Shown here: piece by piece, positions 14,405-14,732 of the stretch
Layout: every line of letters begins with the position of its first letter
How positions within the stretch are numbered: position 1 is the first letter of the stretch
Assembly (NCBI GenBank): GCA_017881705.1
Contig: JADGQP010000154.1
Span: 1-14,732 of the forward strand
Length of the DNA stretch: 14,732 nucleotides
Direction: 5' to 3'
Source: Christensenellaceae bacterium
GTDB taxonomy: Bacteria > Bacillota > Clostridia > Christensenellales > Aristaeellaceae
Program-made: the position numbers and the translations under genes
Notes under the pieces: model-generated
What the model was told of the DNA's origin: nothing
Databases searched by the model: none
The model's input: only the letters and a program-made list of their open reading frames with translations

Positions 14405-14504
14405 CCAAGCCTTGCCGCCTCTCCGTTGGCGTATCTGCCCTGGCAGGCGTGCTTGAAACCCCGTCCGCGCAGATACAACGGCTTTGTCACCCTCCACAGG
14501 CTGG
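14405..14504 (-). ncRNA. Structured RNA element (leader or small RNA), family not recognised
   Basis: Directly after a strong promoter, about 100 bases fold into a nested structure. The closing stem CCAGCCT (14504-14498) pairs with 14412-14405 with one bulge. Then comes an asymmetric purine-rich bubble (16 and 10 bases). A long stem follows: CCGTTG (14481-14476) with CAACGG (14428-14423), then a 3-base bulge, and TATCTGC (14475-14469) with GCAGATA (14438-14432). A 30-base apical region contains GGACGGGGTTTCAAGCACGCC. I compared it from memory with 6S, SRP, tmRNA, RNase P, T-box and common riboswitches and saw no match. It could be a riboswitch-like leader of the zinc-ribbon gene or an independent small RNA. 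Confidence 0.45.
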
Positions 14505-14505
14505 A

Positions 14506-14534
14506 ATTATACTACGGTTGCTGCAACCACGCAA
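14506..14534 (-). promoter_or_regulatory. Promoter for the structured leader and zinc-ribbon operon
   Basis: TTGCGT (14529-14534), 17 bases and a perfect TATAAT (14506-14511) stand on the minus strand. The predicted start is near 14497-14502, leaving about 255 bases before the zinc-ribbon ATG. The spacer is filled by a perfect inverted repeat (14516-14528). Confidence 0.88.
14516..14528. repeat. Perfect 13-bp palindrome between -35 and -10 (operator-like)
   Basis: GGTTGC, a central T, GCAACC fills the promoter spacer. The octamer GCTGCAAC within it (14520-14527) recurs at 14551-14558, 31 bp upstream, about three helical turns away. Two sites on one face of the DNA suggest cooperative binding by a repressor. 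Confidence 0.5.
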
Positions 14535-14628
14535 GAGAAATTTGCGACGGGCTGCAACAACCAAGCAAAACGTTCACAATAGGGCTGATTCTGTCTGTTC
14601 TTTCTCACGCTTAGCATGCGGCCGCGAC

Positions 14629-14732
14629 TTAATTCTGCGTAAGTCCGGCGTTGCTGTAAAAATACCCCGCCCAGTAAATCTCGCCGGTGAAATCCTTGGG
14701 TGTTTTTCCGCTCACGAAGAAACAGACGCGCG
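14629..14732 (-). CDS. C-terminal end of an unrecognised protein (runs off the right edge)
   Basis: Thirty-three codons are visible on the minus strand, ending in TAA at 14629. The end of the protein reads GEIYWAGYFYSNAGLTQN, aromatic-rich, preceded by RVCFFVSGKTPKDFT. The composition looks coding, and no stop interrupts the frame up to the window edge. I do not recognise the family. The gap to the next promoter contains no clear terminator, so its relation to the zinc-ribbon operon is unknown. Confidence 0.6.
   Translation of the reverse strand, partial: RVCFFVSGKTPKDFTGEIYWAGYFYSNAGLTQN

Noticed and set aside
14405..14504. Assignment of the structured leader to 6S RNA
   Set aside because: A stem-bubble-stem outline and a GGCGGCA near the 3' side recall 6S, but the element is about 100 bases, roughly half the usual size, and the resemblance is too short to support the name.
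14231..14614. Plus-strand 127-codon open frame at the right end
   Set aside because: It begins inside the zinc-ribbon gene and covers the promoter and structured leader in antisense; no ribosome site or recognisable motif.
14615..14627. GCGGCCGC octamer (NotI site) near the right end, considered as a cloning junction
   Set aside because: Flanking sequence continues naturally into a coding frame, and an 8-bp GC palindrome is not unusual here; no vector sequence seen.

Overview
This window looks like a chromosomal housekeeping segment from a Gram-positive bacterium, probably a member of Clostridia (Bacillota) that makes meso-diaminopimelate peptidoglycan. The pointers are a CIRCE-controlled groES-groEL operon, DivIB-type FtsQ, MraZ, MurE with the DNPR signature, strong AGGAGG-like ribosome sites, GTG/TTG starts, and tRNAs with encoded CCA. 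I cannot place it more finely from sequence alone.

Layout. Positions 1-386 (minus) hold the N-terminal part of mutY. Positions 566-2664 (plus) hold a promoter, a perfect CIRCE operator, groES, groEL and a long terminator hairpin. Everything to the right is on the minus strand. Read in transcription order (right to left) it contains: the end of an unrecognised gene (14629-14732); a strong promoter followed by a structured leader RNA; a double zinc-ribbon protein with an acidic tail; a metallophosphoesterase and its terminator; then a division and cell-wall (dcw) cluster of mraZ, ftsL-like, murE, mraY, murD, ftsQ/divIB, a tandem initiator plus elongator tRNA-Met pair, ftsA and ftsZ, ending in a terminator facing the groEL terminator.

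How the genes work together. MurE, MurD and MraY supply lipid-linked peptidoglycan precursors. FtsL and FtsQ/DivIB form the membrane divisome core. FtsA tethers the FtsZ ring to the membrane. MraZ should repress the cluster from an array of TGG boxes at 10-bp spacing in its promoter. The cluster is reduced: rsmH, the septal PBP gene (ftsI/spoVD), murF, ftsW, murG, murC and murB are absent from their usual places. It is broken into sub-units with their own promoters (before mraZ, murE, the tRNAs and ftsA).

No obvious new defence or mobile system is visible. The best leads for something undescribed are the structured, apparently regulated leader RNA at 14405-14504, the promoter/operator architecture around mraZ, murE and ftsA, and the very long Q/Y/G/N/P-rich linker of FtsZ.
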